NCBI RefSeq assembly: GCF_029433095.1
Contig: NZ_JARNTX010000001.1
Span: 2,852,001-2,916,000 of the forward strand
Direction: 5' to 3'
Source: Hymenobacter sp. YC55
GTDB taxonomy: Bacteria > Bacteroidota > Bacteroidia > Cytophagales > Hymenobacteraceae
DNA length: 64,000 nucleotides
Both the position numbers and the translations under genes were made by a program. Positions 16,829 through 25,218 of this stretch are shown here, in pieces. Each line of letters begins with the position of its first letter. Position 1 is the stretch's first letter. The notes beneath the pieces were generated by a model, which made no database searches, was not told where the DNA came from, and was given only the letters and a program-made list of their open reading frames with translations.

Positions 16829-18814
16829 TTACTTCCCCACCTTGGCCGACTCCGGCTTCATACCTTCGCCTAGGTAGTAGCTGGTGTGAGGGGGCTGATT
16901 GTAACCCACGTTTTCGCGCGCTACTGCCACGCGGTAGACGGGGTCTTGCATCAGGGTCACGAAGCGGTGGGTGGTAGGAATGGTAGTCGTGAAAATCAGC
17001 AGCTCTTCGTTGTTGGCGTTGCGCCAGACCACTTCTTCGCGCCAGTCACCAAACAAGTCGGCGCTGACGCAGGGCGTGGCTTTGGTGCCGTTGCAAGACA
17101 TTGCCCCCAAGGGCTTGCCGTCGAGCAGCGTGCTGGTAGTTCCGGCCTTGTAGTCCCACTTGGAAATAGTGGTGCCATCCAGCAATTCGCGCAGCAAGTC
17201 CCCGTCCCACCAGATGCCGAAGTTGACGGCGCGCGGAGCAGGTCCAATTTTCTCGCCCTTGCTGGAAAGAAGCCCCAACTCCGAGTTGCTGGCCCACATT
17301 TCGGCTCCCAGATAGCGCGGGTCGATGTCGGCGGCCATGCCCCGGCCGACGTCCTGGCCAGGTACGCCCGCAAACAGCACTTTGCCCGTGGTGGCATCGT
17401 AGAGGGCTGCCCCAGGACCGTTTTCGTAGCCGGGCACTTTCTCTTCGTTTTCGTGTACGCCCCACGCCTCCAGGTCGGGCGTGGTGGGGTCGAAGTTGCT
17501 GACGTGCAGCGCGTCGCCGTGGCGCAAGCCGGTGCTGAATAAGCCTTTGCCGTTGTCGTCGACCACCATCGAGCCGTACACGATTTCGTCTTTGCCATCG
17601 AAATCGACGTCGTTGACGCTCAAACCGTGGTTGCCCATGCCCGAAAACGGGTTTTTAGCATCCTGCGAGTCGAACACCCAACGAGAGGTGAGCTTGCCGT
17701 CGCGCCAGTCCCAGGCGGCCAGCACCGAGCGGCCGTAGTAGCCGCGGCACATCACGGCGCTGGCGTGTACGCCGTCCAGATACGCTACGGCGGCCAACAT
17801 CCGGTCGGCGCGGTTGCCATGGCTGTCGTTGCCGCCGTTGCCCCCGATGCCGCCCCAGCCGCCTAAGTCGCCACGACCCGGAGCATAGGACGCCGTAGCC
17901 ATAGCCGCCCCGGTCAGGCCGTTGAACACGGTGAAGTATTCGGGGCCTGCCAACACCCGGCCGTACTTACTGTCGCGGGTGCTGGCTACGGGCGGGGCAT
18001 CGGTGGGCACCGTGAGGGTGCGGTAGTCCTTGTTGGCGTCGCCAATGACGGTGCCTTTGCCGTCCACGGTGCCATCGGCGGTTTTGCAGGCTAGTTCGGC
18101 TTTGCCGTCTCCGTCGAAGTCATACACCAGAAACTGCGTGTAGTGGGCTCCCGCCCGGATGTTTTTCCCGAGGTTGATGCGCCACAGATGGGTACCGTCA
18201 AGCTTGTAGGCGTCGAGCAGCACCGGCCCCGCCATGCCCGCCGAACCATTGTCGCGGCTGTTGGAAGGGTCCCATTTCAGCACAATCTCATACTGCCCAT
18301 CGCCATCCAAATCAGCCACCGAGGCGTCGTTGGCGCTGTAGGTGTAGTCGCTCACCTCGGAGCCGCTGCTTACGCTGCCACCCGCTGGGCGCTTCAGGGG
18401 TACCCGCAAATAGTTCTGCGCCCACACAGCGGCCTGCTCAGGCGGGGCATCTTGGGCGCTACGAGTACCGGCTTTGCCGGCAACCAGTTGAACCGAATAC
18501 GTGTTTGCCTGCGCGGCATCGGCCGTTTTGTCAACCCAGTTGGTGCTAGTAGTTACGGGCTGGCTGGTCAGCTTCACGGGCTTGCTTCCCTTCGCCTGAC
18601 GAAACACCAAAAAACCCGCGCCCTGCGGGTCCGAATCTAGCAGCCGCCAACTCACAAAAATGCCGCCTCCCTCCTGCTGCACAGCCACCACGCCCCGACC
18701 CAGCCGCTCCATTTGGCGCTGCGTTGCCACCGGCGCGGAGGCGGTTTTTGGCTTTACACTTCCAGCCCCTAACAAGCCTGCTGCGCACAGCATCCAGGAA
18801 AATCTACCCGTCAT
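16829..18814 (-). CDS. Rhamnogalacturonan lyase, PL11
   Basis: A 661-residue exported lyase that cleaves the rhamnose-galacturonate bond of rhamnogalacturonan I by beta-elimination. The start of the mature protein (QMERLGRGVVAVQQEGGGIFVSWRLL) is the typical PL11 opening. The beta-propeller follows with repeated calcium loops (DLDGDGQYE, DFDGDGKAE, DVDFDGKDE). The highly conserved block GGWGGIGGNGGNDSHGNR and the C-terminal LFGDWREEVVWR and DPVYRVAVARENVGYNQPPHTSYYLG segments confirm the family. The frame is open to 18892, but the ATG at 18814 directly precedes a signal-peptide-like segment (WMLCAAGLLGAGS). It is the third gene of a susC-susD-lyase unit, 83 bases after susD. Confidence 0.93.
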   Translation of the reverse strand: MTGRFSWMLCAAGLLGAGSVKPKTASAPVATQRQMERLGRGVVAVQQEGGGIFVSWRLLDSDPQGAGFLVFRQAKGSKPVKLTSQPVTTSTNWVDKTADAAQANTYSVQLVAGKAGTRSAQDAPPEQAAVWAQNYLRVPLKRPAGGSVSSGSEVSDYTYSANDASVADLDGDGQYEIVLKWDPSNSRDNGSAGMAGPVLLDAYKLDGTHLWRINLGKNIRAGAHYTQFLVYDFDGDGKAELACKTADGTVDGKGTVIGDANKDYRTLTVPTDAPPVASTRDSKYGRVLAGPEYFTVFNGLTGAAMATASYAPGRGDLGGWGGIGGNGGNDSHGNRADRMLAAVAYLDGVHASAVMCRGYYGRSVLAAWDWRDGKLTSRWVFDSQDAKNPFSGMGNHGLSVNDVDFDGKDEIVYGSMVVDDNGKGLFSTGLRHGDALHVSNFDPTTPDLEAWGVHENEEKVPGYENGPGAALYDATTGKVLFAGVPGQDVGRGMAADIDPRYLGAEMWASNSELGLLSSKGEKIGPAPRAVNFGIWWDGDLLRELLDGTTISKWDYKAGTTSTLLDGKPLGAMSCNGTKATPCVSADLFGDWREEVVWRNANNEELLIFTTTIPTTHRFVTLMQDPVYRVAVARENVGYNQPPHTSYYLGEGMKPESAKVGK

Positions 18815-18897
18815 ATGAGAAAGAATGATTGCTTGAAATAGCCTAAAAAATAACGGGCAGCTTTTGCCAGGCTGCCCGTTGCGATATACCAAAAGCG

Positions 18898-20418
18898 TTA
18901 GTTATAGCCCGGATTCTGCTCCCAGAAGCCGGGGTTGATGCGTAGCTCCAGCAGCGGAATCGGGAAGAGCAGGTCGTGTTCGTCCAGCGTCCGCGGGAAA
19001 TTGGTGACCGTTGCATTCTTGAACTGCTGCATCACGGGTATAGCATTGCCGGTGCGCACCAGGTCAAACCACCGGTGCCCTTCACACACAAACTCATAGC
19101 GTCTCTCTTTCAAAAGAGCCGCCCGGAAAGCGTTTTTGTTGGCAGCTTCCGGCGATGTAGCTGTGTAAGCAGGCAAACCCGAACGAGTGCGAATTCGGTT
19201 GATGAGTGTGAGCGCCATGGTCGGTACTCCACTGTTGCTTTCCTCGTTTAGCACTTCCGAATACATGAGCACTACATCCTCGAAGCGAATGATGGGGAAG
19301 TTGTTAGGATAGTCGCGGTTGTTTTGCGGAGCCGTAGTGCCTTTCTCTAAAAATTTGGTGAATTGCGGCCGACCAGACTGAATTAAACCGGTAGTCGGGT
19401 TACGAATAACGGAGTCGTAAGTGGCAGCTTTGCGGCGGTCTATTTTTGGCCAGTTCGCCCCCATGAAAGCAATGGGTACCTGAATGTCGGGGCCGCCGGC
19501 GTTGTAGGGCGACCAGAACGGCGGGAAGGTATTGCCTTGGTCCCAGGCCACGGTGCTACCCAAGCCTGTACCACCCGAAATGTATTGAATCTCGAAAACG
19601 GCAAACTTGTTGTCGTTTGGCGTCTTGAACAGATCAGCAAAATTCTGCGCTACCGAGAAAGTAGCAGGACTCTCGGCCGCATACACGTCCATGAGTTGCT
19701 GCTTGGCTAGGGGCAGCATGGAAGCATCGCGCAGTGGATAGCCATAACCTGTCAAGTATACTCTGGCTAGGAGTGCCTTTGCGGCCCACTTAGTAGCACG
19801 GCCCTTGTCTACGGCGGCGTAGCTGGCTGGTAGGTTGTCGGCCGCAAATTTCAGGTCATCGATGATAAATTGGTAGACATCCGCAATGGGCGCCCGTGGT
19901 ATGTTCTTCGATTCGTCGATGCCATATACTTTATCGGCAATAGGCACGGGTCCCCAATAGCGTACTAAATCGAAATAAGCTAGGGCCCGCAAAAACCGGG
20001 CTTCGGCCTTAAACTGCTCTACCCGCGCGAAGGTGAAAGGCTCTATTTTTTGCTGCAGAATATTGGCCCGATACACCACCTCAAACAGGTCGGTCCAGGT
20101 GGCTTGCAGTTGCACGGTTTGCGACGACGCCGAATAGTTGCTGATGTCGCTGTAGTCGCGCTGCACCAAGGCAATGTTCACTTGAATATTGTCGGAGCGT
20201 ATCTCCGCCATATTCCAGTGCGAGCTTTGCGGAAACGACAAGCAGCCGTTGTAAATGGCAATGACGGCTTGGTTGATTTGCGACTCGTCTTTGTAAAATT
20301 CGTCGGCCGTGTTGTTGGCCACCGGTGGTATATACAGAATATCCTCGCTGCACGCGGTAGTCAGCAGTCCGCTTACGCTCAAGGCGGCTGAATACATGAA
20401 GAGTTTTAAGGCTTTCAT
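18898..20418 (-). CDS. susD: SusD/RagB outer-membrane glycan-binding lipoprotein (pair 1)
   Basis: A 506-residue SusD-family lipoprotein. The lipobox LLTTAC places the lipidated Cys near residue 23. The N-terminal TPR-like domain shows EFYKDESQINQAVIAIYNG and ARFLRALAYFDLVRYWGPVPI, the hallmark of the family. The ending LLFPIPLLELRINPGFWEQNPGYN is the standard SusD C terminus. It caps the SusC channel and captures oligosaccharides on the cell surface; the PL11 neighbour suggests rhamnogalacturonan as ligand. It lies 29 bases after susC and is surely co-transcribed with it. Confidence 0.95.
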   Translation of the reverse strand: MKALKLFMYSAALSVSGLLTTACSEDILYIPPVANNTADEFYKDESQINQAVIAIYNGCLSFPQSSHWNMAEIRSDNIQVNIALVQRDYSDISNYSASSQTVQLQATWTDLFEVVYRANILQQKIEPFTFARVEQFKAEARFLRALAYFDLVRYWGPVPIADKVYGIDESKNIPRAPIADVYQFIIDDLKFAADNLPASYAAVDKGRATKWAAKALLARVYLTGYGYPLRDASMLPLAKQQLMDVYAAESPATFSVAQNFADLFKTPNDNKFAVFEIQYISGGTGLGSTVAWDQGNTFPPFWSPYNAGGPDIQVPIAFMGANWPKIDRRKAATYDSVIRNPTTGLIQSGRPQFTKFLEKGTTAPQNNRDYPNNFPIIRFEDVVLMYSEVLNEESNSGVPTMALTLINRIRTRSGLPAYTATSPEAANKNAFRAALLKERRYEFVCEGHRWFDLVRTGNAIPVMQQFKNATVTNFPRTLDEHDLLFPIPLLELRINPGFWEQNPGYN

Positions 20419-20447
20419 TGGAATGATTTTATCGATAAGGGGTAGGC

Positions 20448-23400
20448 TTACAGCGACAGGTTGAAGCCAATAGTGTAGGTACGCGCCTGCGGGTAGCTGC
20501 CCCGGTCGTACCCGCCATTTTGCAGCGCTTCCGGTGAGAAACCGCCGGTGTAGCTGTGCCAGATATAAGCATTTTCCAAAGCCAGATACACGCGGGCTCC
20601 AGCGTAGAAGCTGGTCTTGGGCAGCGTATAGCCCAAGTTGATGTTCTTGATGCGCAGGTAGTCTGAGCTGTACAGCCAGCGGGTATCAAAGAAGGCCCCG
20701 GTTCCCGCATTGATGTTCGGAGTCATGCCGTCGCCGGGCTCTTCTTCCGACTTCCAGCGGGTATTCCAGCGAGACGAGTGATTGTAGAGGTAGCCCATGC
20801 CCGGCCGGTCATTGGAGCGCCCAATGAGCGAGTACAGATCTCCGCCAGTTTGGGCATTCACGAGCACAGTCAAATCAAAAGCTTTGTAACGGAACGTATT
20901 AGTCATACCGAAATTGAACTTCGGCTGTGGGTTGCCCACAATAACCCGGTCGTCGTTATTAATGACGCCGTCACCGTTCTGGTCTTTGTATTTCGAGTCA
21001 CCTACCCGCGTGGTGGGCATCTTCGGCTCACTATCCACTTCGGCCTGGGTCTGGTACACCCCAATGGCTTCATAGAGCAAGAACGAGTTGATGGGCACCC
21101 CCACCTGCAGAATGCTGGTTAGGGAGTTGAAGCCACCAGGCACCGGCGTGTTGGCGTTGCCTAGCTTGGTCACTTTGTTGTCGTTGTAGGAGGCGTTAAA
21201 TGAGGTACTCCACTCGAAATTACCACCTTGCAGGTTTTGCGAATTTAAGCCCAGTTCCACGCCCCGATTCTCCACATTGCCGATGTTTTGGAAGCTGGTC
21301 GTGAAGCCCGTTACCGATGAAACCGGCACCGTGTAGAGCAAGTCGGTGGTCTTCTTAGTATAGTAATCGGCCGTTACCTGAATCCGATTGCTGAGCATAT
21401 TGAAATCGAAGCCATAGTTGAAGCTGGCGGTTTGCTCCCAGCCTAGCTCATCGTTCTGGAAGTTGCCGGGTGCATAGCCCGTAACGGCCGCGCCGTTCAA
21501 CGAATAGTTGCTTACGCGAAGCGTAGCAAACTGCGAGTTGTTGGGAATGCGGTTGTTGCCTGTCACACCCCAGCTGGCTCGGAGTTTTAAGTCGCTAATT
21601 GCGCTAACACCCTGCATAAAATCCTCCCCGGATACGCGCCAGCCCAACGAAACTGCCGGGAAGTAACCGAAGGGCCGGTTGTTGCCAAACTTCGAGGAGC
21701 CGTCGCGTCGCAGGCTGGCCGACACCAAGTACTTCTGCTTGTAGTCGTACTGTGCCCGGGCGAAGTAGGAAAGTAGCGCATCCTTGCCCGAACTGATGTT
21801 GTTCTGGTCGGTGGTGGAATTGCCGCGGTCAAACAAATACGTCCAGTCGTTGGGCAGAAAGGTATTTTGCTGTTGCGACCGATCCAAACGAGTACGCTCC
21901 ACCGAATAGCCAAGAATGGCATTCAGGTTATGGTCGCCGAAAGTTTTGGTGTAGTTGAATACGCCTTGAAAGAGGTAGCGCGTGTTGAAATCCTGGTAAT
22001 AGCGCGAACGGCTTAGCTGGCCATCATAAGCAGCATTAAACCATTCCCGGTTGGAACTGGTCGGGAAAAACTGCTGATCCTGATAGTAGCCGTTGTCCAT
22101 GGCCCCGAGCAGTTGCAGCTGCAAGTTCTTAACGAGGTCGAAATTCAACCCCATGTTGGCATTGAGGCGGGTGCGGGTACCTTTCACCTGGCTACGCTCC
22201 ATCACAGCCACCGGGCTGATGTAGTTTCCCGACCAAGCATAGGTCCGGTAAGGCTGAGCGCCCACATACACGCCTGCTTCCTTGGGTCCCACGGGCGGCA
22301 TTTGCGCGGCGTTCAGGGCTTGGCCGTCGCCATCAACCCGGCCCAGGTTGGTCCATTCCATACTCGGCGCCAGTGTCATGGTCAATTTGATGCCCTTACG
22401 AATCTGAGCGTCCAAATTAGCTCTGAGAGTAGCCCGCTTCAAGTTAGTCCCAATAACTACCCCGCTTTGGTCTAGATAAGACCCATTGATGTTGTAATTC
22501 ACGTTGTCGGTGCCCCCAGATACGCCCACCGTATACTGCTGTATAATGGCTTGACGAAATATGGCGTCCTGCCAGTCTGTGTACGCTAGACTGTCCTCGC
22601 CATACTGCCATTTGGGGTCATACATAAGGCTAGTGCTAGGATTACGTAGCGTTACCCCTAGCTCCGCGGCCCGGTACTCTTGCGAATCGCTGGCTTTGTA
22701 GGGTTTGTTGACGGCAGCTGTCCGGCCGCGGGCTACCCAGGCCTCATCAATACCATCTTTGCGCATCTGAATCCATTCCTCGGCCGACTGCACATCCAAT
22801 TTGCTTTCCACTCGCTGGATACCCGTGAAGCCCGAAAACTGCAGCCGGGGTGCACCTTTCTTGCCGCGTTTGGTAGTTACTAGCACAACGCCGTTGGAAC
22901 CACGCGACCCATAAATAGCCGCCGAAGCGGCATCTTTCAGCACCTCGATATTGGCTACGTCAGTTGGGTTGATGCCACGCAGGTTTTCTACAGGCACTCC
23001 ATCCACTACGTACAGCGGATCGTTGGAGGCATTAATAGAAGCCGCACCTCGTACCCGAATCTGCAAATCAGCACCTGGTTCGCCCGTAGGGGTTTGCACG
23101 TATACGCCGGGCATCTGGCCCACCAGAGCATTTTCAATGCGGTTGACGGGTCGTTCCTCGATTTCCTTAGCCGTAACGCCCGCAATGGCACCCGTTACAT
23201 TGCCGGCCTTTTGGGTGCCGTACCCTACTACCACTACCTCCTCCAACGCTTTATTGTCGGCGGAGAGGCCTACGTTGATGGTGGTTTTGCCGTCAATTGG
23301 CACCTCTTTCGTGACGTAACCCACAAAAGAAAACACCAGCGTACCCGTCCCGTTGGGCACGCTCAGCGAAAACGAACCATCGGCATTGGTACCTGCCCCA

Positions 23401-23564
23401 ATGGTCGTGCCTTTCACTACCACGGTCACGCCGGGCAACGGCTCGTTCTTATCGGCAGTGGTGACTTTGCCGGAAATCGATTGCGACTGAGCAAACAAAG
23501 ACCGGGCGAAGAGGAGCAGTACCAGCAGGGGTACCAGCTTAGCTAAGCGGTATAGCTGTCTCAT
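20448..23564 (-). CDS. susC: SusC/RagA TonB-dependent outer-membrane transporter (pair 1)
   Basis: A 1038-residue TonB-linked transporter. After the signal peptide (VLLLFARSLFAQ) comes a carboxypeptidase-D-like regulatory domain (SISGKVTTADKNEPLPGVTVVVKG), the TonB-interacting stretch EEVVVVGYGTQ, the plug (RPVNRIENALVGQMPGV, IEVLKDAASAAIYGSRG) and a 22-strand barrel ending YTIGFNLSL. There is no N-terminal STN signalling domain, so this copy is not expected to drive an anti-sigma cascade. It imports the lyase products with its SusD partner. The upstream region 23565-23700 should carry its promoter. Confidence 0.95.
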   Translation of the reverse strand: MRQLYRLAKLVPLLVLLLFARSLFAQSQSISGKVTTADKNEPLPGVTVVVKGTTIGAGTNADGSFSLSVPNGTGTLVFSFVGYVTKEVPIDGKTTINVGLSADNKALEEVVVVGYGTQKAGNVTGAIAGVTAKEIEERPVNRIENALVGQMPGVYVQTPTGEPGADLQIRVRGAASINASNDPLYVVDGVPVENLRGINPTDVANIEVLKDAASAAIYGSRGSNGVVLVTTKRGKKGAPRLQFSGFTGIQRVESKLDVQSAEEWIQMRKDGIDEAWVARGRTAAVNKPYKASDSQEYRAAELGVTLRNPSTSLMYDPKWQYGEDSLAYTDWQDAIFRQAIIQQYTVGVSGGTDNVNYNINGSYLDQSGVVIGTNLKRATLRANLDAQIRKGIKLTMTLAPSMEWTNLGRVDGDGQALNAAQMPPVGPKEAGVYVGAQPYRTYAWSGNYISPVAVMERSQVKGTRTRLNANMGLNFDLVKNLQLQLLGAMDNGYYQDQQFFPTSSNREWFNAAYDGQLSRSRYYQDFNTRYLFQGVFNYTKTFGDHNLNAILGYSVERTRLDRSQQQNTFLPNDWTYLFDRGNSTTDQNNISSGKDALLSYFARAQYDYKQKYLVSASLRRDGSSKFGNNRPFGYFPAVSLGWRVSGEDFMQGVSAISDLKLRASWGVTGNNRIPNNSQFATLRVSNYSLNGAAVTGYAPGNFQNDELGWEQTASFNYGFDFNMLSNRIQVTADYYTKKTTDLLYTVPVSSVTGFTTSFQNIGNVENRGVELGLNSQNLQGGNFEWSTSFNASYNDNKVTKLGNANTPVPGGFNSLTSILQVGVPINSFLLYEAIGVYQTQAEVDSEPKMPTTRVGDSKYKDQNGDGVINNDDRVIVGNPQPKFNFGMTNTFRYKAFDLTVLVNAQTGGDLYSLIGRSNDRPGMGYLYNHSSRWNTRWKSEEEPGDGMTPNINAGTGAFFDTRWLYSSDYLRIKNINLGYTLPKTSFYAGARVYLALENAYIWHSYTGGFSPEALQNGGYDRGSYPQARTYTIGFNLSL

Positions 23565-23883
23565 ACGGTAGGTAGGTAAGGGTTAAGCAGATGACTTGCC
23601 GAATTATGAAAAGTCCATGAAGGTATTATCCCACTCTGCGCGTTCCTTCCCGTACTTACCTGCTTGCCATAATTATTTAGCTTCTCTGATAGATACAAAA
23701 ATAGCCCGGTAACTAACCGGGCTCTTTTTGTAACGCTCAAATATTGTATTTGCGTGATATACACGGCTTCAAGCGCTTATTTAAGACTGCACCTAAAGCT
23801 ACAGCTTGTTGGAAACATCCTGTTCGCAAAAATCTTTTGGCAGCCGATTGCCACTGCTTACGTAGTAGCCATCAAGTAGAAAT
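23565..23883. promoter_or_regulatory. Upstream region of susC pair 1 and 3' region of rhaT
   Basis: No gene. It is the only possible promoter region for the susC-susD-lyase unit on the minus strand. It also holds the terminator of rhaT (23695-23729) and an operator-like imperfect palindrome, ACGCTCAAATA-TTG-TATTTGCGT at 23733-23755. No motif shared with the other susC promoters was found here. Confidence 0.45.
23695..23729. terminator. Bidirectional intrinsic terminator
   Basis: AGCCCGGT (23703-23710) pairs with ACCGGGCT (23716-23723) over a 5-base loop. A T-run follows on the plus strand (23725-23729), and an A-run precedes it (T-run on the minus strand). It ends rhaT transcription before the susC promoter. 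Confidence 0.8.
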
Positions 23884-24996
23884 TTACTGTGCTGGTTGGG
23901 GTTCTGCCGAAACCTGCGTCAAGGGTTTTGCTGGTGCAGGCACGGTTGCTTCTGCTTTTTCCGACCCCAAATAGTTACCATAGCCCACTATCACCGTGGA
24001 TAGCACCACGGTCAGGATTCCCAATGAAACTGTGCGCATGGTCGCGCGGTTAGCGCCCCGCCACTCGTGTAAATACAGGCCCCACATCGAACTGAAGGCA
24101 ATGATAAACGCCATGTGCAGCGTCCAGCCCGAGAAGCGGTAAACGCCTAGCCGAGTGTCGCCCATGCCGTAAAAGAAGAATTGAAAGTACCACAAAGTGC
24201 CTGCGAGGGCGCAAAACAGAATGTTGCGCAGCGCCGGGTACGACGGATTGACATAGTCGGTGTACGTGCGGTTTTTGAGGTTGAGATACAAGCACCACAC
24301 CGCGTTGGTGGTAAGGCCACCAAGCAAAATCACCACCAGAATGGCGTTGTTTTTATACAGTGGGTCGGCGCCCTGCTGCACCGCCAGATCAGCAATTTTC
24401 TGTCCGGCTTCCAACCCGAAGGCAAAGCAGGCACTCATAATTCCTGAAAACACGGCCACCAGCAGCCCTTTCCGCAGGTCGTACTCTGCAATCGATTCCG
24501 CTTTTGCCTCAGCCGACAAGGACTTTTCCTTCATGATACCGGCCCGGCTACAAATCAAAATACCTACCAGGCACACAAGCAAGCCAAACAGCGTCACTTG
24601 TCCCGAAGCAGTGCTCATTAGCTGCGACATGGTGCCACCCCAAATGGGTGGTACTAGCGTGCCAACCAAGGCGCAAAGCCCCATGATAACGGCCATACCC
24701 AACGACAAGCCCAAATAGCGCATGCCTAGCCCGAAAGTCAGGCCCCCAAAGCCCCAGAGCACACCCCAGAAGTACACCCAAAACAGCGTAGAGTTATCCG
24801 TCTGGCGCAGCACCTCCATCAAGTTTGGAATGGTTAGAAAGCCTAATAGCCACGGAACCAGCAGCCACGATACAATGCCGCCTACTAACCAGTAGCTCTC
24901 CCAAGACCAACCTTTTACTTTCTTGTAGGGCAGGTAAAAACTGCCGGACGCAAAGCCCCCCAGAGCGTGAAAAATGACTCCCCAAATAACTGCCAT
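23884..24996 (-). CDS. rhaT: L-rhamnose-proton symporter
   Basis: A 370-residue integral membrane protein with about ten hydrophobic segments, matching the RhaT family throughout: FHALGGFASGSFYLPYKKVKGWSWESYWL near the start, LGMRYLGLSLGMAVIMGLCALVGTLVPP, LEAGQKIADLAVQ in the second half, and WYFQFFFYGMGDTRLG near 290. It brings L-rhamnose (and L-lyxose in the characterised relative) into the cytoplasm with protons. It is transcribed divergently from the aldolase gene at 25219 across a short shared promoter region. The C-terminal tail after LGSEKAEA is Pro/Ala-rich and probably unstructured. Confidence 0.93.
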   Translation of the reverse strand: MAVIWGVIFHALGGFASGSFYLPYKKVKGWSWESYWLVGGIVSWLLVPWLLGFLTIPNLMEVLRQTDNSTLFWVYFWGVLWGFGGLTFGLGMRYLGLSLGMAVIMGLCALVGTLVPPIWGGTMSQLMSTASGQVTLFGLLVCLVGILICSRAGIMKEKSLSAEAKAESIAEYDLRKGLLVAVFSGIMSACFAFGLEAGQKIADLAVQQGADPLYKNNAILVVILLGGLTTNAVWCLYLNLKNRTYTDYVNPSYPALRNILFCALAGTLWYFQFFFYGMGDTRLGVYRFSGWTLHMAFIIAFSSMWGLYLHEWRGANRATMRTVSLGILTVVLSTVIVGYGNYLGSEKAEATVPAPAKPLTQVSAEPQPAQ

Positions 24997-25043
24997 AGTG
25001 TGAGATTTTTACCAAACGTGCTTTATATACTGCTACAAACAGT

Positions 25044-25057
25044 CCTGTGCTCTCCTG
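25044..25057 (-). promoter_or_regulatory. CAGGAGAG motif facing rhaT
   Basis: Minus-strand CAGGAGAGCACAGG, 48 bases from the rhaT start codon. It is the weakest of the four motif copies (CAGGAGAG core only). Confidence 0.4.
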
Positions 25058-25123
25058 AGCAGCCTGGAAAGTTTCTTTCCAGTGCAGGCAAAGTACCAGA
25101 GATAATAAATAATTTACCCTTGA

Positions 25124-25138
25124 ACAGGAGAGTGCAGG
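25124..25138 (+). promoter_or_regulatory. ACAGGAGAGT motif upstream of rhaEW
   Basis: ACAGGAGAGTGCAGG, ending about 80 bases before the aldolase ATG. It shares its first ten bases with sites upstream of rhaI (29165) and susC pair 2 (61204). Confidence 0.5.
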
Positions 25139-25218
25139 AGTTTCGCCCTTCGCCAATCAGCGTACTTTGATGAAAAGCATCTCTTACTGTTTTCTGGCAA
25201 CTTCACAGAAGCATCACT

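Larger units (their letters stand above)
24997..25218. promoter_or_regulatory. Divergent rhaT / rhaEW promoter region
   Basis: A 222-base region shared by two rhamnose genes. It contains two copies of a CAGGAGAG-type motif in opposite orientations: one on the minus strand at 25044-25057 (pointing at rhaT) and one on the plus strand at 25124-25138 (pointing at the aldolase gene). Between them lies an inverted repeat, CTGGAAAG-TTT-CTTTCCAG, at 25064-25082. A TACTTTG at 25163-25169 resembles the Bacteroidota minus-7 element (TAnnTTTG), about 50 bases before the ATG, with one base missing. Confidence 0.5.
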
